The notes under the pieces are model-generated. The model was not told where the DNA came from. It saw only the letters and a list, made by a program, of their open reading frames with translations, and did not search any database. The translations under genes and the position numbers were made by a program. A DNA stretch of 64,000 nucleotides from Akkermansia sp. (GTDB taxonomy: Bacteria; Verrucomicrobiota; Verrucomicrobiia; Verrucomicrobiales; Akkermansiaceae): positions 122,299 to 186,298 of the forward strand of contig JAFZGW010000004.1 in assembly GCA_017555205.1 (NCBI GenBank), given 5' to 3'. Positions 35,459 through 44,920 of the stretch are shown piece after piece (within the stretch, counting starts at the first letter, position 1; the number at the start of each line of letters is the position of its first letter).

Positions 35459-36915
35459 TGCCCCCCTCCGCAAACATAATCTGGGCAAATGCCACACCAC
35501 CGACAAGCACCTGCTACCGGGTGCTCATGTGGGAGCCTTGTGCCCTACCTGCGGAGCTGACGGCGGAGTGGAGCAACCGGCGGCGCGAGCTGCTTAGCCG
35601 CATGCGAGACGCCGGCATCAAGGGTGCCCGCGGCACACTCAATCAGCTTGAAAACGAATTAAAATCACTCACTGTCAAGCTGATAGAAGAACCGCTCGCA
35701 CAAGCCCCCCGAGCAGCCTTTTCTTTCGCGCGCGCAGAGGCGCTGGGCAAAGCCCTGCAGGCGCACGGTGCCGTACTGGCCTACCGCTTAGGCACAGCAA
35801 CCGCAGAAATCCTCTTGCAGATTCAGGGGGAAGAAAGCATGGCGGACATGCTGAGCGCTTGGCAGGCTGCCACCCCCGGCATGGACTGGTGCACTCAGCC
35901 CATCGTGCAGGCCATGAATGCTGCAGAAGGCACCGCTTGGCAGCAGGAATGCCACAGCGAAAGCGAACCTGAACTTGATACACCTGAGTACACTACGGGT
36001 GAGTTTCACCATGTAACGGTGCTGCTCAACGAGGCCGTACAGGCTCTGCAGCCGACAGTCGGCAAAGTGATGGTAGACGCCACACTGGGAGGCGGTGGCC
36101 ACACGGAGCGACTGCTGCAAGCCGGGGCAGAGGTATGGGGTATCGACCAAGACCCCGCCGCCCGCGCCGCAGCAAAAGCACGTCTGGCTGAATACGGCGA
36201 AAAGCTGCACGTAGTTGCAGGCAACTTCCGCAACGCTGCCGAAATGCTGCGCAAACACGGCGTGCAAGAGGTAGACGGCCTACTGGCCGATATCGGCATC
36301 TCCTCCCCCCAAGTAGACTGTGCAGAGCGCGGCTTCTCCTTCCTGCACGAAGGGCCGCTCGACATGCGCATGAACCCCTCCGCACCTCGCAGCGCCGCAG
36401 ATATTGTCAACACCGCCCCCGAAAGCGAACTGGCCGACATACTCTGGCAATACGGCGAGGAACGCGCCAGCCGCGCAATTGCCCGCCGCATCGTCCAAGA
36501 GCGAGCAAAAGCCCCCATTACAACCACCACACAGCTGGCAGACCTCATCGCCACAGTGCTGCCCCGCAAAGGCAAACAGCACCCTGCCACCCGCAGTTTC
36601 CAAGCCCTGCGCATAGCTGTAAATGATGAGTTAGGGGCTCTCGAAGAACTACTCCACACTGGCCTGAGCCTGCTCAAAAGCGGCGGCAGGTTCGCAGTTA
36701 TCACCTTCCACAGCCTTGAAGACCGTGCCGTCAAACGCTATTTCGAGCTTGTCACTAAGCCCGAGATTGACCGCCCGGAATGGCCTGCTCCCCGTCCCAA
36801 CCCGGCCTACGCCGCCCGTTTGGTATACCGCAAACCTATCACCCCGGCAGAGGAAGAGCTCTCTGCCAATCCCCGCTCGCGCAGTGCCAAGCTGCGGGTT
36901 ATCGAAAAGCTCTGA
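35458..36915 (+). CDS. rsmH: 16S rRNA (cytosine-1402-N4)-methyltransferase with extra N-terminal domain
   Basis: A SAM-dependent enzyme that N4-methylates C1402 of 16S rRNA. From the ATG at 35458, overlapping the mraZ stop codon, it is 485 residues against ~310 for typical RsmH. The methyltransferase part starts near residue 182 with HHVTVLLNEAV and has the SAM motif VDATLGGGGHTERLL, GIDQDP, LLADIGISSPQVD, GFSFLHEGPLDMRM and, late, VITFHSLEDRAVK. The first ~180 residues (NRRRELLSRMRDAGIKGARG onward) form an unrecognised helical domain ending in an acidic linker. No frameshift separates the parts, so the fusion is real. Confidence 0.9.
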   Translation: MPPSANIIWANATPPTSTCYRVLMWEPCALPAELTAEWSNRRRELLSRMRDAGIKGARGTLNQLENELKSLTVKLIEEPLAQAPRAAFSFARAEALGKALQAHGAVLAYRLGTATAEILLQIQGEESMADMLSAWQAATPGMDWCTQPIVQAMNAAEGTAWQQECHSESEPELDTPEYTTGEFHHVTVLLNEAVQALQPTVGKVMVDATLGGGGHTERLLQAGAEVWGIDQDPAARAAAKARLAEYGEKLHVVAGNFRNAAEMLRKHGVQEVDGLLADIGISSPQVDCAERGFSFLHEGPLDMRMNPSAPRSAADIVNTAPESELADILWQYGEERASRAIARRIVQERAKAPITTTTQLADLIATVLPRKGKQHPATRSFQALRIAVNDELGALEELLHTGLSLLKSGGRFAVITFHSLEDRAVKRYFELVTKPEIDRPEWPAPRPNPAYAARLVYRKPITPAEEELSANPRSRSAKLRVIEKL

Positions 36916-36944
36916 CCGAACCTCCACTCCGCCATCTCACACAA

Positions 36945-37295
36945 ATGTCTCGCATTCCTTCTTCTCGTTACTCCGGCCGCATTGGGCTTTCATTTCTTAT
37001 GTGGATGATTGCCTTTGCGATAATCAGCTCCGCATGCGGTGTTACCTACGCCTATTACAAGAACCGTCAGGTAGCCGTCAAGACCGATATCAACAGATTG
37101 GAGCGCGAAATTGCCATCTGCCACATGAGCGCCAACCAATACCGTGCAAAAATCAACGCACAGACCAACCGTTGGTTCATGCGTGGCCGCCTGAAGAGTA
37201 ACAATTCAGCTCTACGCCCCATCGCTCGGGGACAGATAGAGTTTGCCCGTTCAGAGCAAGACCTTGCTCGTTTGCGAACCGCTGCCGCTCACTGA
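36945..37295 (+). CDS. ftsL: FtsL-like division protein
   Basis: A 116-residue bitopic membrane protein at the ftsL position between rsmH and ftsI. I start at the ATG at 36945 (MSRIPSSRYSGR). A single transmembrane helix (about residues 16-38, LSFLMWMIAFAIISSACGVT) is followed by a heptad-rich periplasmic segment (VKTDINRLEREIAICHMSAN). FtsL sequences diverge so widely that the call rests on size, topology and position. In known systems FtsL bridges the FtsQ/FtsB and FtsWI parts of the divisome. Confidence 0.75.
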   Translation: MSRIPSSRYSGRIGLSFLMWMIAFAIISSACGVTYAYYKNRQVAVKTDINRLEREIAICHMSANQYRAKINAQTNRWFMRGRLKSNNSALRPIARGQIEFARSEQDLARLRTAAAH

Positions 37296-37317
37296 TTCCC
37301 ACCGCGAGTGACTCTAC

Positions 37318-39570
37318 ATGAAAACCAAGGTTCCATTTGCCGGTCGTTGCCTGTGGCTCTGTATGTTGGTGATGCTGATTTCATCAAGCATCGCTTGGCG
37401 ACTGGTTGACCTGCAACTCATCGATCAGAAAAACTGCCGAAAAATAGCGGCTGAAGAGCATATCAGCAAGGAAATCATACCGGCAGAGCGCGGTATCATC
37501 ATGGACCGCAACGAAGACGTCCTTACCAATAACGTGCAGTCAGCTGAAATCATCGGCGACCGTTACCACCTTCGCAACCTTTCACTCGTTGTATACGGTC
37601 TCGCCTACAATCAAGTCAGCAATTCCGATAAATGGAAAAACGAAACGGACGCCGCCAAGCGCCGCGCTATGTTCAATGAAGCACGCGCCGAACTTCTGGC
37701 ACTCGCCGAGCGCGAAATCAGTACCGAAGAACGTGCCGAAATGCGACGTCAGGCCATGCTTTCGAACCAAAAGCCTGACCAGATGAGCTCCTATGACCCC
37801 GAAAAGTGCGAAACCCTTTTCCGAGCTCACGATAAACTCGTAGCAGAAATCATTCACCCCTATCTCAAAGATATCGAAATCAGAGAAGTCGTGGAAGTCG
37901 AGCCCGAGCGCACCATGACCCGCCGCGGCAAAACCATTACACTACCGGCAAAAAGCGAAGAGCGAGTTCGATTCATCACCAAAGATGAAATCATCGAAAT
38001 GATTGCTCAAACGCAGTTGGAGGAATTCAACAAAAAGGCAGAGGCCAACGGCGAGAAAAAACGCCGTCTCCGCATGCGAATCAGCATAGCCCGCGGGTTA
38101 TCAGTCGAGCGGGCGGAGCAAATTAAAGAAGCACTGCGCAAAGCACATGTACACGGGCTGCAAGTTCAGCGTGAACTGCGCCGCAGCTACGTTACCCCCG
38201 ACTCCCTCAGCCACGTAGTCGGTTATGTGGATAGCAAAAACGTGGGCACCTGCGGCGTAGAAGGCGAGTTCAACAGTTACCTTTCCGGCACCGATGGCCT
38301 GCGCGAATACCGCCACAGCGCCCGCGGATTAGTACTTCCCAACGAAGACGACCGCTACGTAGCACCCAAGCACGGTCTCAACCTTCGCTTGACGATTGAC
38401 ATGCGCTTGCAGAATATCTGCGAGCAAGAACTGGATAAAGGCATGCGCCACTTCCGCGCCAAGCGCGGCTGTATGATTGTGGTCGACCCCAAGACCGGCG
38501 ACATCCTTGCCATGGTCAGCCGTCCCGCCATTAATCTGACCACCAAGGAAATTATCACCCACGAGGGCAGCTTCGAGCGCGGCAGCATTAAAGATGAAAA
38601 AGGAAACGCCATAGGCGGCGACTACAACTTCGCCTGTCAGGCACGCTACGAACCCGGTTCCACCTTCAAAGTTGTAGCAGTTACAGCTGCGGTTGACAAC
38701 AAAATCATGGGTATCAACTCCTATGTAAGCTGCCAGCCCTTCTCCGTTGGCGGTAATAGTAAAACCATCAACGACGGGCGTTTCAACTACGGTGTACTCA
38801 CCGTGGGCCAAATGCTCAAAAAGTCCAGTAACCCCGGTGCAGCCCGCGTGGCTATGGCTTGCAAGTGGCCGCTTTACAAAGAGTACATCGAGCGCTACGG
38901 CCTCACTAAAAGTGCAGACATCGAGCTCCCCAGCGGTGGTTCCTGCCAGTTGGCCAACGGCAACCACATCGTCAACTTCTCCCGTATTGCCTACGGCTAC
39001 TCCGTCTCAGTATCGCCGCTGCACATGGCTATGGTATATGCCACCATCGCCAACAATGGTGTGCGCATGAAACCCCGCCTTATCGATAGCATCATCACAG
39101 CTGATGGCAGCATATACGACCCCTGCAAGCCCAAGGAAGTCTGCCGCGTAATGTCCGAAAGCACGGCCCGCGCCATTCGCGGCGCCCTCGAAAGCGTAAC
39201 GGAAAAGAAAGGCCCGGCCGGTCGAGGCACAGCCACATTGGCGGCCATTCCGGGCTTCCGCATTGGTGGTAAAACAGGCACAGCTAAAAAGGTTAAAATC
39301 GGTGGCGGGGGTTACTTCGAAGGGCTCTACACGGTATCCTTCGCCGGTATCTTACCTATCGATGACCCGCGACTGGTCGTCATGACTGTTATCGACGAAC
39401 CCCACCCGCGCGATTGCAACGCCGGCGGTGGCACCGTTGCGGCTCCAATCTTCCGAGCTGCGGCAGAGAGATTCATCGAAATTCTCAACCTGCAGCCCAG
39501 CGACCCCGAAGCTTACGAAAAATATCTGGCCGAAAAAAACGGCAGGACAGAACAGACAGTTAAAAAATAA
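37318..39570 (+). CDS. ftsI: Septal peptidoglycan transpeptidase FtsI (PBP3)
   Basis: A 750-residue class B PBP for septal cross-linking. The N-terminal anchor (CLWLCMLVMLISSSIAW) leads to the pedestal domain (AERGIIMDRNEDVLTNN). The transpeptidase shows SxxK in EPGSTFKVV, SxN in KKSSNPG and KTG in IGGKTGTAKK. The pedestal contains a long, highly charged insertion (about residues 100-255), including EREISTEERAEMRRQAM and KKAEANGEKKRRLRMR. It makes the protein ~170 residues longer than E. coli FtsI. The gene follows the ftsL-like gene by 22 bp. FtsW is nine kilobases on in the same cluster. Confidence 0.93.
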   Translation: MKTKVPFAGRCLWLCMLVMLISSSIAWRLVDLQLIDQKNCRKIAAEEHISKEIIPAERGIIMDRNEDVLTNNVQSAEIIGDRYHLRNLSLVVYGLAYNQVSNSDKWKNETDAAKRRAMFNEARAELLALAEREISTEERAEMRRQAMLSNQKPDQMSSYDPEKCETLFRAHDKLVAEIIHPYLKDIEIREVVEVEPERTMTRRGKTITLPAKSEERVRFITKDEIIEMIAQTQLEEFNKKAEANGEKKRRLRMRISIARGLSVERAEQIKEALRKAHVHGLQVQRELRRSYVTPDSLSHVVGYVDSKNVGTCGVEGEFNSYLSGTDGLREYRHSARGLVLPNEDDRYVAPKHGLNLRLTIDMRLQNICEQELDKGMRHFRAKRGCMIVVDPKTGDILAMVSRPAINLTTKEIITHEGSFERGSIKDEKGNAIGGDYNFACQARYEPGSTFKVVAVTAAVDNKIMGINSYVSCQPFSVGGNSKTINDGRFNYGVLTVGQMLKKSSNPGAARVAMACKWPLYKEYIERYGLTKSADIELPSGGSCQLANGNHIVNFSRIAYGYSVSVSPLHMAMVYATIANNGVRMKPRLIDSIITADGSIYDPCKPKEVCRVMSESTARAIRGALESVTEKKGPAGRGTATLAAIPGFRIGGKTGTAKKVKIGGGGYFEGLYTVSFAGILPIDDPRLVVMTVIDEPHPRDCNAGGGTVAAPIFRAAAERFIEILNLQPSDPEAYEKYLAEKNGRTEQTVKK

Positions 39571-39603
39571 TCCGGAACCATAACCACCAGCACATACAGT
39601 CTC

Positions 39604-41130
39604 ATGAACAGCAAACAACTTTTCTCCGTGCTCCCCGAAGCCGTGGTGACCGGCAAGCTGCGCAAGCCGCTCACCCTGCTCACCGATGACAGCCGCCAAG
39701 TTATTCCCGGCAGCTGCTTCGTAGCCGTAAAAGGCACTAAGTTCGACGGTCACAGCGCCATAGAGAGTGCCATTCAGGCCGGTGCCGTTGCCATTGTGGC
39801 GCAGACCCCCTGCCCCGACTCGGCAAAGCAAGCCGGTATATGCTGGGTACAGGTACCCGATACCCACTTGGCCGATGGCCTGCTCATGAGCGTATGGCAC
39901 AACCTGCCCAGCCGTGAGCTTGTACTGCTCGGCGTAACCGGTACCAATGGCAAGACCACCATCAGCTACTTAACAAACGCCATATTCCGCACCACTTGGC
40001 AGCGAGCCGGGCTTATCGGCACCATCATGTACGACAACGGAGCCACTCGCCAACCCTCCCACAATACCACCCCAGGCTGTGCAGAATTGCAAGGCATGCT
40101 CGCCGAAATGGTTAAAAACGGTTGCCGAGCCTGCGCCATGGAGGTATCCTCACACGCATTGCACCAGCAACGCACAGCGGGTTGCGATTTCCGCGTGGGT
40201 ATCTTTACCAACCTCACCCAAGACCACCTCGATTACCACGGTACCATGGAAGAGTACTACCAAGCTAAAAAGCTGCTCTTCACCCGCATGGCCGCCAGTG
40301 GTACCCCGAAGGCTACCGCCGTTATCAATGCCGATGATGAATACGGCCGCCGCTTAGCGGAAGAGCTGCGCCCCCTCATGCGAGTGCGCACCTTCGGTAT
40401 GGCAAAAGATGCCGACTTCCACGCTGAACCTCGCCTTATTTCACTGAAGGGCAGCCAATACGAGCTGCACTATCAAGGGAAGACCTACCTAGTACGCACT
40501 CCGCTTATCGGCGAGTTCAATCTCAGCAACAGCTTGGCCGCGCTCGCAGGTGCTGTAGCTGCCGGTATCAATATACGAGACGCCATCACCAGTCTGGCAC
40601 AATCCCCGCAGGTTCCCGGCCGCATGGAACTGGTAAGCAGTGTAAATAACGTACAGTGCTTTGTAGACTACGCTCACACGCCCGATGCCGTCGAAAACGT
40701 GTGCCGTACAATGAAACAACTCTGCCGCCAAGGGCGTGTGTTCACCGTATTCGGCTGCGGCGGTGACCGCGACAAAACCAAGCGCCCCCTCATGGGTGAG
40801 GCCGCCGCAAAATACAGCGACGTCTGCATCGTCACCAGCGACAATCCCCGTTCCGAGGAGCCCGAGTCGATTATCGATGACGTTATGCCCGGCATTCCCA
40901 AAGAAAAGCAGCACCGAATCACCGACCGCGAGGAGGCCATTCGCGCCGCCCTCGAAAATGCACGCCCCGGTGACTGCGTCCTCATCGCCGGCAAGGGACA
41001 CGAAAATTACCAAATTTTCGCGGACGAGAAAATTACCTTCTCCGACTCCGCCGTAGTAATCAAATACTACGAAGAGAAAAACCCCGAGGGGCGCAGCGTG
41101 CCCTCCCGTAAGCCCGACGGCAAAAAGTAA
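39604..41130 (+). CDS. murE: UDP-MurNAc-tripeptide synthetase MurE (meso-DAP adding)
   Basis: A 508-residue cytoplasmic Mur ligase that adds the third residue to UDP-MurNAc-L-Ala-D-Glu. The ATP loop is GVTGTNGKTT (about residues 104-113). The central motif EVSSHALHQQR and the C-terminal DNPRSEEP are present. DNPR is the known marker of meso-diaminopimelate specificity, so the wall is A1-gamma type as in most Gram-negatives. It lies 33 bp after ftsI and 16 bp before murF. The C-terminal ~20 residues are a basic tail. Confidence 0.95.
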   Translation: MNSKQLFSVLPEAVVTGKLRKPLTLLTDDSRQVIPGSCFVAVKGTKFDGHSAIESAIQAGAVAIVAQTPCPDSAKQAGICWVQVPDTHLADGLLMSVWHNLPSRELVLLGVTGTNGKTTISYLTNAIFRTTWQRAGLIGTIMYDNGATRQPSHNTTPGCAELQGMLAEMVKNGCRACAMEVSSHALHQQRTAGCDFRVGIFTNLTQDHLDYHGTMEEYYQAKKLLFTRMAASGTPKATAVINADDEYGRRLAEELRPLMRVRTFGMAKDADFHAEPRLISLKGSQYELHYQGKTYLVRTPLIGEFNLSNSLAALAGAVAAGINIRDAITSLAQSPQVPGRMELVSSVNNVQCFVDYAHTPDAVENVCRTMKQLCRQGRVFTVFGCGGDRDKTKRPLMGEAAAKYSDVCIVTSDNPRSEEPESIIDDVMPGIPKEKQHRITDREEAIRAALENARPGDCVLIAGKGHENYQIFADEKITFSDSAVVIKYYEEKNPEGRSVPSRKPDGKK

Positions 41131-41146
41131 AACGTTCCACACCGCC

Positions 41147-42535
41147 ATGCAGAGCATAACCATCAACGACCTCATTTCCGCCACAGCCGGACAAGCTGTA
41201 GCCATGGGCAGCCGCGCAATTACCGCCGGTCTCACCACCGACAGCCGTGCCGTAACGCCGGGCTGTATCTTCCTGGCCCTGAGCGGCGAGCGCTTTGATG
41301 GCAACAACTTTGCAGCGGCCGCCTCGGTCGATGCTGCAGCCGTCATTGTAAGCAAAATCGCAGGTAAGTACGACCCGGCCTGCACCGTCATTCAAGTACC
41401 GGACACCCTCGTAGCCCTGCAAGAGCTCGCTCTGTGGTGGCGCGTGCAGCTTGCCCCGCTGCACGTTGTAGGGCTCACCGGCTCCAGCGGCAAAACCAGC
41501 ACCAAGGACATGTGCCTTTCCGTGCTCTCACAGCGGTTCAACGCTATCGCCACCAAGGGCAACCTCAATAACCACATCGGCACCCCCCTCAGCATACTTA
41601 GTGCAGAAAAAGGCACCGAGGCCGCCATCTGGGAAATGGGCATGAACCACGCAGGCGAGCTCGCCCCGCTCTGCCGCCTCACACAACCGCAAATCGGCAT
41701 CATCACCACCATCGGTTCCGCACACTTGGAATTCTTAGGGAGCCGGGAGGCTATTGCGCAAGAGAAATGCACCGTTGCCCGAGCCCTGCCCGCAGACGGC
41801 TACATGATTTACCCGGCCACGGATGACTTTGCCGCCACTATTGCCGCCTCCACACAAGCCACCCCCCTGCCCGTCGGCGGGACAGACAGCCCGGTACGAG
41901 CACTCAACATACGCACCACCACCACCGGCAGCAGCTATGACCTGCATGTGGAAGGTGTGGGCGAAGTGAAGGTCAACCTGCCCGTACCCGGTGCTCACAT
42001 GGTAAGCAATAGCCTGCTGGCCGCCGCTGCCGGTTGGAAACTCGGTTGCACCCTTCAGCAAATTGCCGACGGGCTCTCAGCCGCAGCCCTCACCAAAGGA
42101 CGACTGAGTTGCAAAGTGGTAGACGATTTCACCATCGTAGACGACACCTACAATGCCAATCCCGAAAGTATGAAAGCTGCCCTGCACACCGTTGCGGCTC
42201 TGCGCGGGTCCAAGCGCTGCATTGCCGTACTCGGCAAAATGGGTGAGCTGGGCGAGGGCGGTATTGCGGCCCATGCAGAAATCGGCATGTGTGCCGCCGG
42301 CTTAGGCTACGCCGCTGTAGTGGTAGTCGGCTCCGAGTGTGCCGAAACCCTAGCCCTTTGCGAAGCTGCCGCGGAGCGCATTCCCGCCATGCTGGTCAGC
42401 ACGCCCGACGAAGCCGCGACCGCCCTGCGCCACATCATGGAGCCGGGGGATGCCCTGCTCTTCAAAGGCTCCCGCTCCGCCGGAATGGAGCGCACAATGT
42501 ACGAACTCTTTCCCACCCTCATCCCCACCAAATAA
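41147..42535 (+). CDS. murF: UDP-MurNAc-tripeptide-D-Ala-D-Ala ligase MurF
   Basis: A 462-residue cytoplasmic Mur ligase joining D-Ala-D-Ala to the tripeptide precursor. The N-terminal substrate domain (TTDSRAVTPGCIFLALSGER) precedes the ATP loop GLTGSSGKTSTK (about residues 110-121), the motif EMGMNHAGE and the C-terminal DDTYNANPESMKAAL with AVLGKMGELG. It sits between murE and mraY with 3 bp to the next start, indicating a single operon. No ddl gene lies in the window, so D-Ala-D-Ala must come from elsewhere. Confidence 0.95.
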   Translation: MQSITINDLISATAGQAVAMGSRAITAGLTTDSRAVTPGCIFLALSGERFDGNNFAAAASVDAAAVIVSKIAGKYDPACTVIQVPDTLVALQELALWWRVQLAPLHVVGLTGSSGKTSTKDMCLSVLSQRFNAIATKGNLNNHIGTPLSILSAEKGTEAAIWEMGMNHAGELAPLCRLTQPQIGIITTIGSAHLEFLGSREAIAQEKCTVARALPADGYMIYPATDDFAATIAASTQATPLPVGGTDSPVRALNIRTTTTGSSYDLHVEGVGEVKVNLPVPGAHMVSNSLLAAAAGWKLGCTLQQIADGLSAAALTKGRLSCKVVDDFTIVDDTYNANPESMKAALHTVAALRGSKRCIAVLGKMGELGEGGIAAHAEIGMCAAGLGYAAVVVVGSECAETLALCEAAAERIPAMLVSTPDEAATALRHIMEPGDALLFKGSRSAGMERTMYELFPTLIPTK

Positions 42536-42538
42536 ATT

Positions 42539-43558
42539 ATGCTGCAACTTCTCGACACCCCCTACAGCCTGCTGCGCATACTGGCACTGCTTATCCCCTT
42601 TGTCGGTTCACTCATCATTGGCCCGAAACTCATCGCCGTGCTTCGAGCCATGAAAGCCGGGCAGCCTATCCGCGAAGCTCGCAAGGGAGTGCTTGCTCCC
42701 GAGCACAGCAGCAAAGTAGGCACCCCCACCATGGGCGGGCTCATGCTCATCGGTCTGGTACTGCTCACCACCGTGCTGGTCTGCGATTTGAGCGATCCAC
42801 GCGTGCAGTGCTGCCTCATCGTCACCACCATCACTGCCTTTCTGGGCTTCCTCGATGACTTCGCCAAGATTACCAAAAAGAGTACCGACGGCGTGAGCGG
42901 CTGGTTTAAAATTGCCCTGCAATTTGTAGCCGCCGCCGGTTGTGCCATCTATCTTTACATCGACTTACCCGGGCTCACTCGTATACTGGTTCCCTTCTAC
43001 GGCATGCTCGACATCGGTTGGCTTTTCATTCCGCTGGCCATTTTGGTTATCATCGGTTCCTCCAACGCGGTCAATCTTACCGACGGCTTAGACGGCTTGG
43101 CCAGCGGCTGCATGATTATAGCCACTCTTGCTTTCTTGTGCATTCTGCCGTGGATTCCGCAACTCAATCCCTTCTTGCTGTCCATTGTGGCTGCATGTGC
43201 CGGGTTCCTGTGGTTTAACTGCAACCCCGCCCGTGTGTTCATGGGCGATACCGGTTCTCTGGCATTGGGCGGTGCGCTGGGCACCATTGCCGTGTGCAGC
43301 GGGTTGGAAATTCTGCTGGTCATCATCGGTGGTGTTTTTGTAGCCGAGGCCACCTCCGTCATGATTCAGGTAGGCTGGTTTAAGTTCACCCGCATCAAAT
43401 ACGGCGAAGGTCGCCGAGTATTCCGCATGGCGCCGATTCACCACCACTTCGAAAAAGGCGGACTGAGCGAAACTCAGGTTTGCATCCGTTTCTGGATTGT
43501 GGCAGGTATTCTGGCATTCATCGGCATCATGCTCTTTTATTCTTGCATGGGACTGTAA
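42539..43558 (+). CDS. mraY: Phospho-MurNAc-pentapeptide translocase MraY
   Basis: A 339-residue polytopic inner-membrane enzyme that makes lipid I from UDP-MurNAc-pentapeptide and undecaprenyl phosphate. About ten hydrophobic helices are visible. The conserved active-site stretches are present: KVGTPTMGGLM, FLDDFAKITKK (the Asp pair), SSNAVNLTDGLDGLASG and MAPIHHHFEKGG. The N terminus is slightly shorter than in E. coli (360 residues). Confidence 0.95.
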   Translation: MLQLLDTPYSLLRILALLIPFVGSLIIGPKLIAVLRAMKAGQPIREARKGVLAPEHSSKVGTPTMGGLMLIGLVLLTTVLVCDLSDPRVQCCLIVTTITAFLGFLDDFAKITKKSTDGVSGWFKIALQFVAAAGCAIYLYIDLPGLTRILVPFYGMLDIGWLFIPLAILVIIGSSNAVNLTDGLDGLASGCMIIATLAFLCILPWIPQLNPFLLSIVAACAGFLWFNCNPARVFMGDTGSLALGGALGTIAVCSGLEILLVIIGGVFVAEATSVMIQVGWFKFTRIKYGEGRRVFRMAPIHHHFEKGGLSETQVCIRFWIVAGILAFIGIMLFYSCMGL

Positions 43559-43588
43559 AATATAGTACAATCACCCACCTTCTTCGCC

Positions 43589-44899
43589 ATGAATCTCACC
43601 GGTAAAAAAGTAGCAGTTCTCGGTTGCGGCCGCAGTGGAGTAGCTGCAGCGCGCTTAGCACAAGCTAACGGCGCGGCTGAAGTGTGCATATTCGACTCCA
43701 ACCCAAAGGCAACCTGCGCTGACAGCAGCCTTTGTTTCGTACCAGGAGCCGGCAATGCTGCCGCACAAGCCTTTGCTGCCGACCTTGTGGTACTCTCCCC
43801 GGGTATCGAAGCCGATATCCCGTGGACTCTTGCTTTCACCTGTGCAGGTGCTCCCATCATCGGTGAAATCGAGCTGGGTTATCACTACTTCAAAGGGCGG
43901 ATTATAGCCATTACCGGTACCAACGGCAAAACCACCACCACTGCTCTGCTTGAGCACATTCTGCTGCAGGCCGGTCGCACGGCAAAAGCATGCGGCAACT
44001 ACGGTTACCCCCTTTGCGAATTGGCTATGCAGCCGGAGCAGCCTGAATTCGCCGTGCTCGAAGTCTCATCTTTCCAAATGGAAACCATCGTCGATTTCCG
44101 CCCGGAAGTCGCCATTTGGCTCAACTTCGCCCCCGACCACATGGACCGCTACACCAAGGTGGAGGACTACTACAACGCCAAGCTGCGAGTGTTCGAAAAC
44201 ATGGGCGAAGAACAGCTTGCCATCGTACGCGTTGGCGAAAACCTGCCGGGACTCAAACCCAAAGTAGCCGAATTCTCATCCGTCGCAAACAGTGGACAGC
44301 TCTACTATAAAGACGGCTCAATCATGGAGGGCGATACTGCCCTTACCCTGCTGCGCGGCACCACGCTGGAACAAGCTCACAATGCAGAAAACGCCATGGC
44401 TGCAACCTTGGCATGCCGTGCAGTCGGCTTGGCAGATGCCGAAATTTCAGCAGGCTTGCGCAGTTTCTGCCCCCCCGGCCACCGCTGCGAAACTGTTGCC
44501 GATATAGATGGCGTGCTCTGGCTCAACGACTCCAAGAGCACCAATCTGCACTCGACCGAGGCTGCGGTGCGCTCCCAAACCCGCCCCATCATCCTGCTGG
44601 CAGGCGGTAAAGATAAGGGGCTGGACTACACCGCCATCAATCCCATGCTGGAGCAGAAAGCCCGCTGCTGTATCGTATTCGGGCAAATTGCAGACCAGCT
44701 GGAGAGCACCTTCGCACCCGTGTGCAAAACACTGAAAGTCGAGACTGTAGAGCAAGCCGTGGCAGCCGCTGCCACCGAGGCTCAAAGCGGCGATGTCGTT
44801 TTGTTCTCCCCCGGCACCTCATCTTTCGACCAATTCACCGGGTATGTTCAGCGTGGGGAATGTTTCCGCTCAGCCGTCCTCAAAACCCTTCACCTTTAA
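43589..44899 (+). CDS. murD: UDP-MurNAc-L-Ala-D-Glu ligase MurD
   Basis: A 436-residue cytoplasmic Mur ligase that adds D-glutamate to UDP-MurNAc-L-Ala. An N-terminal Rossmann domain (KVAVLGCGRSGVAAARLAQ) leads to the ATP loop AITGTNGKTTTT (about residues 108-119), EVSSFQMETI, NFAPDHMDRY and the C-terminal NDSKSTNLHSTEAAV with SPGTSSFDQF. All motifs are intact and the length is typical. A LysM protein gene, unusual in this position, follows by 21 bp. Confidence 0.95.
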   Translation: MNLTGKKVAVLGCGRSGVAAARLAQANGAAEVCIFDSNPKATCADSSLCFVPGAGNAAAQAFAADLVVLSPGIEADIPWTLAFTCAGAPIIGEIELGYHYFKGRIIAITGTNGKTTTTALLEHILLQAGRTAKACGNYGYPLCELAMQPEQPEFAVLEVSSFQMETIVDFRPEVAIWLNFAPDHMDRYTKVEDYYNAKLRVFENMGEEQLAIVRVGENLPGLKPKVAEFSSVANSGQLYYKDGSIMEGDTALTLLRGTTLEQAHNAENAMAATLACRAVGLADAEISAGLRSFCPPGHRCETVADIDGVLWLNDSKSTNLHSTEAAVRSQTRPIILLAGGKDKGLDYTAINPMLEQKARCCIVFGQIADQLESTFAPVCKTLKVETVEQAVAAAATEAQSGDVVLFSPGTSSFDQFTGYVQRGECFRSAVLKTLHL

Positions 44900-44920
44900 T
44901 CCCATTCCCTGTACCATTTT

